Positions 1 to 9,394 of a DNA stretch of 31,068 nucleotides are shown here, piece after piece; within the stretch, counting starts at the first letter, position 1, and each line of letters begins with the position of its first letter. This DNA is from Basidiobolus ranarum. Lineage: Eukaryota; Basidiobolomycota; Basidiobolomycetes; Basidiobolales. Below the pieces are notes generated by a model. It was not told the DNA's origin. It did no database searches and saw only the letters and a program-made list of their open reading frames with translations. Made by a program: the position numbers and the translations under genes. The DNA is taken from contig JASJQH010000092.1 in NCBI GenBank assembly GCA_040143965.1, positions 1 to 31,068 on the forward strand. The letters are read 5' to 3'.

Positions 1-1054
1 GGTGGCGCAAAGTCAAAGTCTCTTGCTTCAGAAGAGGAGTTTCAGTATGTGGAGAAGTTGGGAAGAGAAGAGTTGAAGGCCGGTGTTGGCAGATGTGTGC
101 TAATTGATTCTGGACGTCGCGATTCGCTGTACTGTACGCACGAAGAAGGTACTGCTGAAAACAAAATGGTTTACCGATATACAAGCAACCAAAAAGCAAA
201 TCAAACAAAATACAGAAAATTCAAGAAGCTAAGAGAGAACTTTTTCAAGACAGACCTGTCATCACAGCTGAGCGATCCCTATCACATTTGAAAACTGCTA
301 ACAAAGACAAGTTTGCCGAGTATCTTCAAGAAAAAGCCAAAGTCGCTCCAGTCATGAGAGCATATTACTCAAATGAAGATCACCCTGCAGGAGAAGACCG
401 GCATACCAGCAATTTGTTACCTTCTAGAAAAATGAAGCTCTCAAGTTACACTAACCAACTACAATCAGACAAACTGCTTGCCAAGAATCTTCGAGAAAAG
501 TTTGGGAATGATACAATATTAATACTTGGTGACTGGTCTGCTGGAAATGAAAAGTATCATGAACCCAATGGAGGCGTTGGAATGAGGAAAATGTTAGCCA
601 AAGAAGGCTTCCAGCTATACCTCCTTGACGAGTTTAAAACTTCAAGTCTGTGTCCTACTTGCCAGAATGTTAAACTGGAAAAGTTCAAAAAGTCCGAAAT
701 CCTAGACCATACAAAAGAGAAAAGTATCCTATTGTATATCGTCACGGCCTTTTAAGGTAAATGCTCTTTATATGCAAGTAAAAAATTCAAACCTAATTTA
801 TGTTCAGGTGCAAAAACCAGCAGTGTTTAAAGGTTGTGGCCAATACTACTGAAGATTCTTCTTTTCGTCTTTGGAATCGTGACCTGGCTGTTACTTTGAA
901 CTTTAGACATATCCTTTTTAACTTGCGCTCAAATGGGGAAAGATCAGAACGTTTTTGCACATCGAAGGAACCTCTCTCCACCGGGTATAAAAGAAAGGGC
1001 ATTTCGTCAGCTAGCAGCAGTCGACCAACTCAAAAAGCAAATAATCCTGTGTGA
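1..1054 (+). CDS. Fanzor/TnpB-like nuclease gene, 5'-partial, with frame breaks
   Basis: Probable eukaryotic TnpB relative (Fanzor type), an RNA-guided nuclease family carried by transposable elements. The coding frame is open from base 1, so the start lies outside the window. Visible parts in order: a RuvC-I-like motif IDSGRRD (about 112-132; relatives as I remember them have IDPGRRD), a central block with GDWSAGNEKYHEP (528-567), the stretch LLDEFKTSSLCPTC that opens a zinc ribbon (622-663), its second half CKNQQC (809-826), and a RuvC-III-like NRDLAVTLN (871-897). A 51-nt intron (757-807, gtaaat...cctaat...cag, in-frame stop if retained) splits the zinc ribbon; joined, it reads HGLLRCKNQQC. 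The protein-like reading moves from frame 1 to frame 3 near 216 and to frame 2 near 690. Each shift is explained by one missing A in an A-run. The C-terminus looks natural. It is either a recently broken copy or an intact gene with homopolymer errors in the assembly. Family assignment is from motif recall, not a search. Confidence 0.75.
757..807 (+). other. spliceosomal intron in the Fanzor/TnpB-like gene
   Basis: The 51-nt segment starts with GTAAAT, carries a cctaat branch-like site about 17 nt before its end, and ends in CAG. Retaining it gives a stop codon directly after HGLLR; removing it joins both halves of the zinc ribbon in frame. Its length is a multiple of three, but the stop means it cannot be read through. 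Confidence 0.75.
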
Positions 1055-1534
1055 TTATCGCTACACTAAACATTTGATACAGAGTAAGTTTCTTTTGCCA
1101 TGTGTCTGAGCTTATCTCCAATTTATTTTATGAAAATGTATAACTAATATAGATGGCTTATCAACAATAAATTACCATCACAGCGATAGAATACTCGAAA
1201 TTGCAAATACGAAGTGGTTACGGTACAGAATACAATTTCACTATAAGCGATTGTAAGCGCTAGACTAATGACGTTTCCCTAGAAGGAAAAGCTAAGATAC
1301 AAACAATATTTACAACTAAGGTCAATGGGCCATATAATCGGGTGGGATGGATGCTAAAAAGGGCTAGGGGTAGGGCTATGAACCGATGTAAGAACTGATA
1401 AATAAGTACTATACACGTATTGACATATAACTCTATATATATCTCATTACATTTGTGGATGTCTTTTCAAAATCTTATTCATAGTTTGGGTTACATTAGA
1501 GGGTAACCGTAGCTATAACTATTTCATTTGTGAC
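1055..1534. other. intergenic, convergent 3' ends
   Basis: This separates the Fanzor-like gene (+) from the kinase gene (-), so it should hold both 3' UTRs. If the Fanzor-like gene belongs to an element, its right end and guide RNA would be expected here. I could not identify terminal repeats or a convincing RNA structure by eye. No coding potential was seen. Confidence 0.5.
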
Positions 1535-2761
1535 TTACATGGAATTTAACCAAGGATGTTTCTTAATTGTCTCTACGTCCAAGCGCTTCTTCGGGTTACT
1601 CTGAAGTATAGACCTAAGCAAATCCTTGGCCTCTTGCGAGATGGGTCTATCTTGAGGTAAACGATAATCAGCATTCGCTATTCTGTAGAAAAAGCTACGC
1701 CTTGATTGGCTTCCATCCATTGAGAACGGCAAAAATCCGACCAGCATTGTGTATAGAATCACCCCCAGTGACCACACATCGGCTTTGAATCCATTCGAAG
1801 GTTGGCCAAGGATTACTTCGGGTGCTGTATACTCTTCTGAACCGCAACGTGTAGTTAAGATAGAGTTATCACTGACGAACTCAGCCAGTCCCAAGTCGGT
1901 AATCTTGACAGAAATATTCCCATCCGATGATTCTTGTATTAATACATTCTCCAGTTTAAGATCCCGATGACAAATCCGTTTAGAATGAAGATATTCGACA
2001 GCTAATATCGATACAAGTTAAATGAGATTCTGAAGAATTTGCTTTCAAGCAACTTACCTTCTACCAACTGTCTGAATATCTTTTTGATTTTACTCTCACA
2101 AAATTCATTAGGATTATTGACCACATAGTCAAATAAATCTCCATCTTGCACAAACTCCAACACCAATACAAAATGAGTCTCCGTTTCAAATGATTCCAAA
2201 AATGCTACCACATTTGGATGCTCAAGTGCCTAAATACAGTTAAACATTAGAAGACGATCTTACTAAATTGGAGGATAGCCGTGGATTCTTTACCTTTAAC
2301 GTTTGAATTTCTCGTGATATAAGGTTTTTAATCGATTGATCACAATTCAATTCGACCATTTTCAAGGCAACCAAACCACCATACTTCCTAGTATCCTCAG
2401 CGAGAAACACTTTGGAAAAAGAACCAGAGCCTAAGGGCCTTAACACATTGTAAGCACCAACAGTGAAGAGCACACTTACGGTTACCGGTGTACAGATTGG
2501 CGTTAATAAAGTATGTTCCATCCCTTTGGGCAATGACGTGAGGCAAGTTAAATGTGAAGTGGAAGGCAGGTTTTCTAGTGGTCCAGTAGTTTCAGGTGAT
2601 ACTGAAACAGCTGGAGTTATAGCTAAACCTAAAGCAGAAGGAAGCCTAGATACAGAACCTGAGGAGTTGTTGTTTCTTTTATCCCAGTGCGCTTTATTCA
2701 TTACAGGCCCTGGGATCTCCTCAACTAAGGTAGTATCACATTTCTTTTGAAGTTCAGTCAT
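1535..2761 (-). CDS. serine/threonine protein kinase, CAMK-like
   Basis: Three exons: 2761-2294, 2229-2058 and 2001-1535, joined to 368 residues; introns are 64 and 56 nt with GTAAAG/GTAAGT donors and TAG acceptors. Residues 1-100 are a low-complexity N-terminal region without a recognised domain. The kinase domain follows: glycine loop GSGSFSKV (111-118), VALK with catalytic Lys134, αC Glu151, catalytic loop HRDLKLEN (225-232), DLG in place of DFG (249-251), and an activation segment ending CGSEEYTAPEV. The lobe DVWSLGVILYTMLVGFLPF is typical of the CAMK/AMPK-like group. The protein ends soon after the last kinase helix, so there is no C-terminal regulatory domain. The start is the first ATG after an upstream in-frame region without one; a further 5' exon is possible. 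All catalytic residues are present, so it should be active. I cannot assign an ortholog. Confidence 0.9.
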
Positions 2762-2785
2762 ACTAGAGTAGAGCTCGGGGGGCAA

Positions 2786-4556
2786 TACCTTTGAGCAGAG
2801 CTACAAAAGATACCACTTTCAGGTAAAGTACGTAGTTGGTGGAGGAGTAACGATAGAAAAATAGCACCTCAAGGGATAAAGGAACGTCGGTTGGACTAAG
2901 TAAACTACGAAACGTAGCTTTGACCAACCCAGGAAAAACCCCAGTTACAAGTTAGGAAGATGTAGGTGATAACTAAAGAATGCAGAAAAATACAAAGTGC
3001 ACACACCAAATAATAAACGAACAATCAAGTGAACGTCTTGAGGGAAAGAGCCTTTGTCAATATAAAGGATAATCAGCGAATGAATGCGAGTGAATGCCAA
3101 TCTAGCGCCCCTTTTCTACGATGATTTCCACCCCTCAAATCACATTTGAATCGAAAATAGGATGAATATGGAATCAGAATGTATCATTTCAGTCAAGCAA
3201 ATCACTCATCAGATGGTGGTTACTAGCGGTCACATTTCCATGTATCCACAGTGTATCCGAATATTACAGGGAAAGTGAGGATTTAAAAGGCACATATATT
3301 CAACAAACAGCAGGGCCCAATGTAACTAGCCAAACAACCCCGTTAATGCTCTCCATCCTGACAATGGTCTCATATTACGTGACTGGTTGTTGCAACGATG
3401 GATGATTGGGTTAGACAAAGGCTAATCCGCGCAAGCACGGGCATATCCAATTAGTATTAAAATAAGCAAGGTTTAGGAAGCAGAAACCGACCCAATTACA
3501 CAAGACTGTAATCTGTTTAATTCGTTTGATTGATGAGTGTGGGTGATGCTACGTGCTTTGGCGTATCATCGCTGCAGGTGCAGTTACAGGCGCAGGCGAT
3601 AATTAGATACACCTCTATTGATGTTCATCCCTTCACACTACTACTTCATGCCGCTAAAGATGTTTCTGACACAACAATGCTAGTTTCATCCATGCAACCC
3701 ACAGAATCTGCCATCCAATCCGAATCAGTACTACGGATACAGTTTGAAACTGGCTTTGGCCCGGATTTATCCGCCATGCTATTCACTTCCCATGAAGCCA
3801 ACATCACATGAAGCAGCTAAATCTGGCAGAGAGTTTTCCCTTTTTGTAATGATGTTTACCATCTCGAGATCTCAAGTTTGAGCCTGATATGGGCCTGATA
3901 CTACTCCGATTTGTTCACCTTTCTCATCACACTGTGTACAATCCCATATACGGCTAAATACCAGGAGAAACCGTATCTCAGTTAGGAGCCTTGCATAATT
4001 GTAGAGTGTGCTCGATGCTGTAGAGTAAAAATATTGCTTCTTACGAAATATCAACAACAAATTTGTAATTACTACCAAAGCGTGCAGGGCGTTCATAGGA
4101 ACAGCAATGCGGTAACATCACATCTCAGCTGTTATTTTCTAACACATGACAACCGTAGTGGGACGATTTTAATCCAGTGTCGAGAAATATTGAGTAGTGT
4201 GCTATTCAGTCGTTTAAGAGTAGTATTTATTTAATAATGAACTTCTTTTTTACATTTAAACATTCTAAAGCTCAGGTCTAGTTCTGGTTTGAGTTGGTGA
4301 TGGTGTTGAATTGAAATCGATGGTCTTCATCTTCGAAAACAGTACATTGCATTTTCAAGAGGATAACTATGTACTATCGCACTAACTACTGGCGGAGTAA
4401 GAAGACTATATGAGTATTGTGCTCAGGTCAACTCTTCGAGTTTAACATAATTCTATATCGAGTAGAGGCCTTGAAATAATCCATAGAACAGAGTAAGGAT
4501 ATACGTGTGAAGAAAATCGAAAGCAGAGTGAGGGAACGGTATCTTTTGTGACAATT
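2786..4556. other. long intergenic region, no clear gene
   Basis: About 1.8 kb between the kinase 5' end and the CIA2 stop codon; it should hold the kinase promoter and the CIA2 3' UTR. Two overlapping antisense reading frames stand out: 93 codons on + (3530-3811) and 44 codons on - (3777-3646, starting MADKSGPKP). Neither resembles a family I know, and a long frame opposite another is often chance. No tRNA, repeat family or transposon ends were recognised. Confidence 0.4.
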
Positions 4557-5174
4557 TTAAAGAAGCGCCGAGGCGAGGCACTGATTGACTACTTCAAGGA
4601 GATGGGAATTCTCCAAAGCTGCTGCTACTCTTTCTTTATCATTTAGCTGCTTGTTAACTAAGAGGACAAAGTCAGTTAAATTGCACAATTATCGCTTGGA
4701 AAAAAAGTGGTTTTGGTAAAATTTACCTGCAACTTCGCTTTGATGTGTTCCCTCTCGGACTGCGATGTCAATCTTAAAACGCTCGGGTAGGGAACGAAGT
4801 AATCTCACTCTAATGCATAAACCAATCAAGGTTGCCATAGAGCAATGTGGAATAGTAGGTGTGAACTCTACTAGGACCGTGTTACCAACATCGTCGATAT
4901 GTACATGATCTGGTTGAACGACATTTAATTGCTCTAAAGTCAGCGGATGTTCAGGATCGTTGATATTTCTGATCAATTCTGAGGAGAAAATTGGGAATTA
5001 GAAAGAAGATTTGACGCAACGTGTGAAGTTAAGAATTAAATTACCAAATATTTCCTGTTGATCAAATGGATCAGCAACCAACTCGTCTTCTTCTTCAGAA
5101 CGATAGACTCGCTCTATTTGAACTTTTGGAGTATGAATCACTGGGTTAGCGTTGATGAGATTAGGTCCTGGCAT
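4557..5174 (-). CDS. CIA2: cytosolic Fe-S assembly targeting factor CIA2/CIAO2B (MIP18 family)
   Basis: Three exons: 5174-5045, 4978-4727 and 4657-4557, joined to 160 residues, close to the 163 of human CIAO2B. With CIAO1 and MMS19 this family delivers Fe-S clusters to nuclear and cytosolic apoproteins such as DNA polymerases, helicases and DNA repair enzymes. Family hallmarks seen: a short acidic N-terminal region, [31 protein letters not shown] with the conserved reactive Cys89, then [19 protein letters not shown] and, after the last intron, [16 protein letters not shown]. Introns of 66 and 69 nt split codons and restore the family sequence exactly ([13 protein letters not shown] and EVA/VNKQLND). 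The start is the ATG giving [11 protein letters not shown]; no ATG lies further upstream in this frame before the spacer. Full length with all key residues. Confidence 0.95.
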
Positions 5175-5186
5175 GGCGTATATCAA

Positions 5187-5544
5187 AGGTGATGTTTGAC
5201 CAAGTTGAAAGAGTTCGAGAATTAAATGGAGAAGCTGCGCCTTTTCAGATAATTTTTTTACGAGTTAGAATCAAGTTAATTCGAGTAATAGATACCATAT
5301 AGATACCATAAAAGTAACTGATTACAAATGGTCAATTGATGTTATCCCCATAGTTTTGTAGATATTCTAGTAATAAAAGCATACTTAATGAATGGGTTTA
5401 ACTATCGTTTATTTTAAGTCGATCATTAATCTCTGGCCCTTATTAGGAGATCTTCACTTTCCTTTATTAGCCGTAAGTTGTTCAATCTGGTTGGTTAATA
5501 AACTTGACTATCAGCAATAAAGACAAATCTATATCTAGATGCAG
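5187..5544. other. intergenic spacer
   Basis: AT-rich spacer holding the promoter of the CIA2 gene and the 3' end of the SRPBCC gene. It contains a short direct duplication (atagataccat twice around 5287-5310). No gene seen. Confidence 0.5.
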
Positions 5545-6153
5545 CTACGAAGTAGTGTTGGAAATCTTTCGAAGCCCTGTCGCGGCGCGTTCGTAAATGG
5601 TGTGAAAGACATCATGCATAGCAGTTGGTTTATCTGTGAAGAAACTAGCCACCCATGTTACTTTAGTGCGTCTTGATCCTATGGAGGATAGTGTAATATC
5701 GGTCTGCTCATCAGCTATACTTCCTGGAAATGGACTAAGCTTTATAGCTGAAGGTGGATAGTTTAGGATGCGGTACGAAAGTTGATGTGTTTTTGGATTA
5801 ACCAGGACCAGTTTCTCGTAGACATGCTTGTCAGCAAAGCTTACATCGCGAATGCTACCTGCGGGGGTACCTTTCTCATACTGGAGTAAGCAAGTTCCGT
5901 TGATACTTTTTTCAGGTGAAGAAAATGGCTTTGAGACCAAGCAAGAACTTTCCATACTAGAGTCCAATAATCGAATCGCATCAAAATAAGTGAATCGAGG
6001 CCACAATTTCTCTATAGGCTCATTAAATACTGCGCTGTAAGTCAAAGAAATGCGTGAGATTCCTTTCGGTGCCTTCCGTTCTGTATCCAATCCAGACACA
6101 CCTATGGATAAGTGTGCCCAAGAAAGCAGAAAAAAGTAGAATTGGTGATGCAT
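5545..6153 (-). CDS. secreted SRPBCC/START-like protein, paralog 1
   Basis: Single exon, 202 residues. An N-terminal hydrophobic stretch (about residues 4-19) looks like a signal peptide. The rest has the feel of the SRPBCC (START/Bet v1/polyketide-cyclase) fold: a first strand ISLTYSAVFNEPIEKLWPRF, a central KYEGN-like LQYEKGTPAGSIRD block, YEKLVLVNPKTHQLSYRI, and a last strand TKVTWVASFFTD before a C-terminal helix. Proteins of this fold have a deep pocket for hydrophobic ligands; the ligand here is unknown. It is clearly paralogous to the gene at 7028-7666: both have SSCLV.KPF, GSIR, YE.L, KLSPFPG or QLSPFPG, and TDKP.(A/E)M.D.F. The two genes are in tandem on one strand with a decayed copy between them. 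A TATA-like catataag lies about 30 bp upstream of the ATG. The fold assignment is by pattern only. Confidence 0.75.
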   Translation of the reverse strand: MHHQFYFFLLSWAHLSIGVSGLDTERKAPKGISRISLTYSAVFNEPIEKLWPRFTYFDAIRLLDSSMESSCLVSKPFSSPEKSINGTCLLQYEKGTPAGSIRDVSFADKHVYEKLVLVNPKTHQLSYRILNYPPSAIKLSPFPGSIADEQTDITLSSIGSRRTKVTWVASFFTDKPTAMHDVFHTIYERAATGLRKISNTTS

Positions 6154-6187
6154 ATTTAGGAATTATTCACCTTAACCTACGGCTTAT

Positions 6188-6840
6188 ATGATGAAATTCA
6201 TAGGGATCTTATGGCTTGACATTCATTACTGTTATTACGCAGGGATATGTTCACTATGGGGATTTCACTGCTGTGGACTTTAGATATTTTCAATTTCCAC
6301 AATGCCTTGTCCTGCATGAGAGTATACACTATGCGTCGTACATTTCTACAGGATTGCCGGTATGAAGATCAGCAAACCAGATTATTCTAGTGCTGTCGAA
6401 TATAATCCAACATTTGTGAATCGACAATCTAGGAGATGGAATACAGGATATATCACTTGTTGATAAGATATTCTATGAGTTCAAAACAACCAATCATTCG
6501 TAAACATGCTCATCCCAAATAGTGAGTATGTTTGATTAAGCATTCACTTGTAGCACTATTTTAACCCTCGTGTGGTTTGAGACTAAACAGGAGTAGAAGA
6601 TACTTTCCCATTCCGAGATGATATCGAGTTAAGAGAATAAGGTGCAAACGACGAGCATAGAATTTCGCGTTATGGCTTATTTAAACCGACTGGAATACTT
6701 GACAAGAAGCCAATTCACTAAAGAGTTATCCTCTAGAAGCTTGAAGCGGAATTGTGCCCAGTACTATCCCCTTCACGAGTGTCTTTGAAGGATTGCCGGA
6801 AAAAGAAGAACGAGATCAATTAATTGTGACATTGTACTTT
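6188..6840 (-). pseudogene. decayed third SRPBCC copy with its flanks
   Basis: This segment is a degenerate copy of the paralog-2 unit. Matching runs include ccttgtcctgca (6304 and 7091), gcgtcgtacatttcta (6333 and 7124), aatcattcgtaaac/aatcgttcgtaaac (6491 and 7326), and the start-proximal gcgttatggctta/gcgctatggctta (6668 and 7549). The similarity continues into the downstream flank (attactg.tattacgcagggat at 6225 and 6913) and the upstream flank (cgagtgtctttga and catgagtgtctttga at 6776 and 7770). The coding match is about 90 bases shorter than in paralog 2, so several deletions have removed the frame, and no continuous ORF remains. It reads as an old duplicate of a whole gene unit, promoter included, that lost function while its neighbours were kept. 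Confidence 0.8.
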
Positions 6841-7027
6841 ATTCTTCCACTCATTAATATTGATAACACAAGCTAATTGTGGCATTACGATGAAATATAT
6901 GGCTTAATGCTAATTACTGCTATTACGCAGGGATGCTATTGATTTACTATCAATGAGCTTAACTTACCATTTATATATTGAAGTTAATAAATGAATATGT
7001 TGTGATGTTGATTGAATATCGATGTGT

Positions 7028-7666
7028 TTACTGTAAAAACTCGACCGCGTTAATGTTATTGGCTTTCAACATTGTCACTGTCTCACTAATACCTTGTCCT
7101 GCACGTGTGTATATACTGAGGAATGCGTCGTACATTTCTACGGGTTTGTCGGTAAGGAGATCAGTAAACCAGACTGCTCTAGTACGGTCTAATCCTATTG
7201 AATATAATCTAACATCTGTGACCTTGTGGACCAACAACCCGGGAAATGGACTGAGTTGTAGCTTAGATGTAGGATATACTTCTTGTTGGTAAGATATTCG
7301 GTACTCTTGTGGATTTGAAACTATCAATCGTTCGTAAACTTGCTTATCCCTAACCGACAAATTTCGTATACTACCGATAGGAGTATTTCCTTCGTATTTG
7401 ATGGAGCATTCACCTGTGGCGCTCTTGTAAGGCTTGTCAAATGGCTTTGCAACTAGGCAGGAGCTAATGAGACTTTTCTCCCATTTCGAGATGGAATCGA
7501 ACCGAGAGAAGAAAGTCCATATAACGTCTATAGGTGCATCGAATTCTGCGCTATGGCTTACCTGAATTGGATGGAAAGAGGGTGAAGGACTCGATTTGGC
7601 CACTGCCACCCTAATAGTCGCCAGTATAATAGTAACCAGGATAGATAAACGTAAAGGCCACTTCAT
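7028..7666 (-). CDS. secreted SRPBCC/START-like protein, paralog 2
   Basis: Single exon, 212 residues, with a clear N-terminal signal-peptide-like segment (residues 5-23, ending ATIRVAVAKS). The body is colinear with paralog 1 at 5545-6153: HSAEFDAPIDVIWTFFSRFD, SSCLVAKPFDKP, GECSIKYEGNTPIGSIRN, YERLIVSNPQEYRISYQ, LQLSPFPG, AVWFTDLLTDKPVEMYD, and a C-terminal helix. The pattern fits the SRPBCC/START-like hydrophobic-pocket fold, probably acting outside the cell or in the secretory pathway; ligand and role are unknown. A TATA-like TATATAAAT lies about 140 bp upstream. The C-terminus is about 10 residues longer than in paralog 1 (LKANNINAVEFLQ), a part without an evident counterpart there. Confidence 0.78.
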   Translation of the reverse strand: MKWPLRLSILVTIILATIRVAVAKSSPSPSFHPIQVSHSAEFDAPIDVIWTFFSRFDSISKWEKSLISSCLVAKPFDKPYKSATGECSIKYEGNTPIGSIRNLSVRDKQVYERLIVSNPQEYRISYQQEVYPTSKLQLSPFPGLLVHKVTDVRLYSIGLDRTRAVWFTDLLTDKPVEMYDAFLSIYTRAGQGISETVTMLKANNINAVEFLQ

Positions 7667-7801
7667 TTTGCTTTCTCATCTTTGCACATGTGTTGAGTGT
7701 CTTATAAAGAGTTACCCTCTAGTAGCTAAAAGCAGAGTTATGCCTAGTAATTTCCCCCCTTCGTTGTACCATGAGTGTCTTTGATGGAGTCCAAGAAAAA
7801 G

Positions 7802-7810
7802 ATTTATATA
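7802..7810 (-). promoter_or_regulatory. TATA-like box upstream of SRPBCC paralog 2
   Basis: The minus strand reads TATATAAAT about 136-144 bp upstream of the ATG at 7666. The distance is long for a fungal TATA box but possible given a 5' UTR. Placement by sequence only. Confidence 0.35.
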
Positions 7811-7936
7811 CATGGGGATTCTCGCGTCGATCACTCCATCAGACATGCTTAACATAGATGATATGCATTATGCACGATATATTACCGCAAATAATATAGA
7901 TAAGAATCAGTAGCATTTATTTTTGCGAGTTAAAAT

Positions 7937-8764
7937 TTATGACAGAATTAACAAATTGTACAATAGGCCACCTGTAATACCACCTGCATATGGTGCTACT
8001 ACTGGGACCCAGAAATAATAATCATGAGCGGAAAACACTTCCCAGCCCCAACCATATAATGCAGTAAATAAACGAGGAGCAAAATCACGAGCAGGATTCA
8101 ATGCATATCCAGTCATCCAACCCAGACAGATTCCAATAGCAGTTAGATGCAATCCGATGGCTAAGGCAACGTATCCCTTACCCTGGTTATTGCGTTCGTC
8201 AGTAATAGCGAAGATCCCCAAAGTTAATGCAGCCGTTCCAACAAACTCGGCGAAAAACGCTGAGCCAATGGTATTAAACGGTTGTGGGAACGTCGCAAAA
8301 ATCCCTGCTGATGCTAACGAAAACTTATCACCTCCCATTACATTTAGTGCAGGATTGTATATAAAGTAAACCACCACAGCTGCCAAAAATGCTCCAGCGA
8401 ACTGAGCAATGATGTAACTCAATACACGGGTCCATGAAAACTTACGAAGGTAAGCCATAGTCACTGTGACTGCTGGATTAAGATGTCCACCAGAAACACC
8501 ACCCGAGACATAGATGCCGGCAGTTAGACCCAAGCCCCATCCTAGATTGTTACTCAGGTAGGCACTTTCACTGGCATATGTATTGAATGTGTTTTGCGCA
8601 TTTACACCCAACCCAAAGAGGACCAAGACGAATGTCCCGAGGAATTCAGCCAACGCTGGTTTATGCTCTGTCTTAAAACTTTCCCATTTGGTGAACACTC
8701 GGGAACCATGACCACCTAAGAGGGCGTCCTGTTCGGTAGGTTGTCCTGCTTCAACTTCAGACAT
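7937..8764 (-). CDS. aquaglyceroporin (MIP family channel)
   Basis: Single exon, 275 residues, a usual length for the MIP family. It forms a membrane channel for small neutral solutes. Both NPA-type half-helices are intact: GGHLNPAVT (93-100, NPA at 96-98) and GYALNPARD (219-227). The Asp after the second NPAR (Asp227) is the hallmark of glycerol-conducting members such as GlpF; water-only aquaporins usually have Ser there. Six hydrophobic segments are visible around residues 37-55, 74-90, 112-136, 166-187, 199-217 and 251-274. The N-terminal 30 residues are cytosolic and polar. Glycerol and water transport in osmotic adjustment is the likely role. A TATA box stands 77-85 bp upstream of the ATG. 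The gene lies 270 bp from the SRPBCC cluster on the same strand, with no evident functional link. Confidence 0.95.
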   Translation of the reverse strand: MSEVEAGQPTEQDALLGGHGSRVFTKWESFKTEHKPALAEFLGTFVLVLFGLGVNAQNTFNTYASESAYLSNNLGWGLGLTAGIYVSGGVSGGHLNPAVTVTMAYLRKFSWTRVLSYIIAQFAGAFLAAVVVYFIYNPALNVMGGDKFSLASAGIFATFPQPFNTIGSAFFAEFVGTAALTLGIFAITDERNNQGKGYVALAIGLHLTAIGICLGWMTGYALNPARDFAPRLFTALYGWGWEVFSAHDYYFWVPVVAPYAGGITGGLLYNLLILS

Positions 8765-8840
8765 AGTTTCTAACTGTGAGGATATCTAGAGAATATGGTA
8801 GAGTGGAGGATTGATACCGACCTTTCCACCTACGCAACAC

Positions 8841-8849
8841 CTTTATATA
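8841..8849 (-). promoter_or_regulatory. TATA box of the aquaglyceroporin gene
   Basis: On the minus strand the sequence is TATATAAAG, 77-85 bp upstream of the ATG at 8764. Spacing and match to the TATA consensus make a core promoter role plausible. Confidence 0.5.
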
Positions 8850-9394
8850 CTTGTAAAGGCCAACTTGAGTATCATTAATACATACAAATCCTATATTGTA
8901 TTCTGCATTCAGTTTTATTAATCTATTTACAGTTCTAACCCCTAAATACGTATTGATTAGAGTAGTCAGTAATTTCGAGACGAGACCATCCCAACATTAC
9001 AAAAGAAACAAGTTCTCACCTGTTATCCCTGAAATAGAAATATAACACTAATGAGAAATATCAACTGAATCGGAACCAACCAAAAAGGTAAAGGATAGTG
9101 GTGGCAGATTGCCGAGTATTGGTCAAAGTAATCAGGGGAGTTTAGAAAAAGAACGGAAGCGGCCATTGATTCTTGCCAATGGTCATAGGGTACAAATATT
9201 AGGAGTAAATAAACAAGCTCGCCCTAAATTGATCTTCATAAACAGGTATTTGTTACCGGCACCTCTTTAATGCGAATAGTTAAACTATCGTTAATGAGAG
9301 TGGTGTTAGGAGTCACAGTCATTAATGAGAATAGTAAACGTACGGTGACAGAGTATCAGATTGATATGAATTTTATTAACTAAAGGGATAAACA
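8850..9394. other. intergenic spacer
   Basis: Spacer between the aquaglyceroporin promoter and the MCU stop codon. A short hairpin ccattg-attcttgc-caatgg lies near 9163-9182. No coding sequence, repeat family or RNA gene was recognised. Confidence 0.45.

Noticed and set aside
2762-2785. Kinase start at an upstream TTG codon
   Set aside because: A TTG start is unlikely in a nuclear gene; the first ATG (2761) is preferred.
3872-4096. 74-codon minus-strand frame
   Set aside because: No recognisable motif or splice partner; composition looks like chance.
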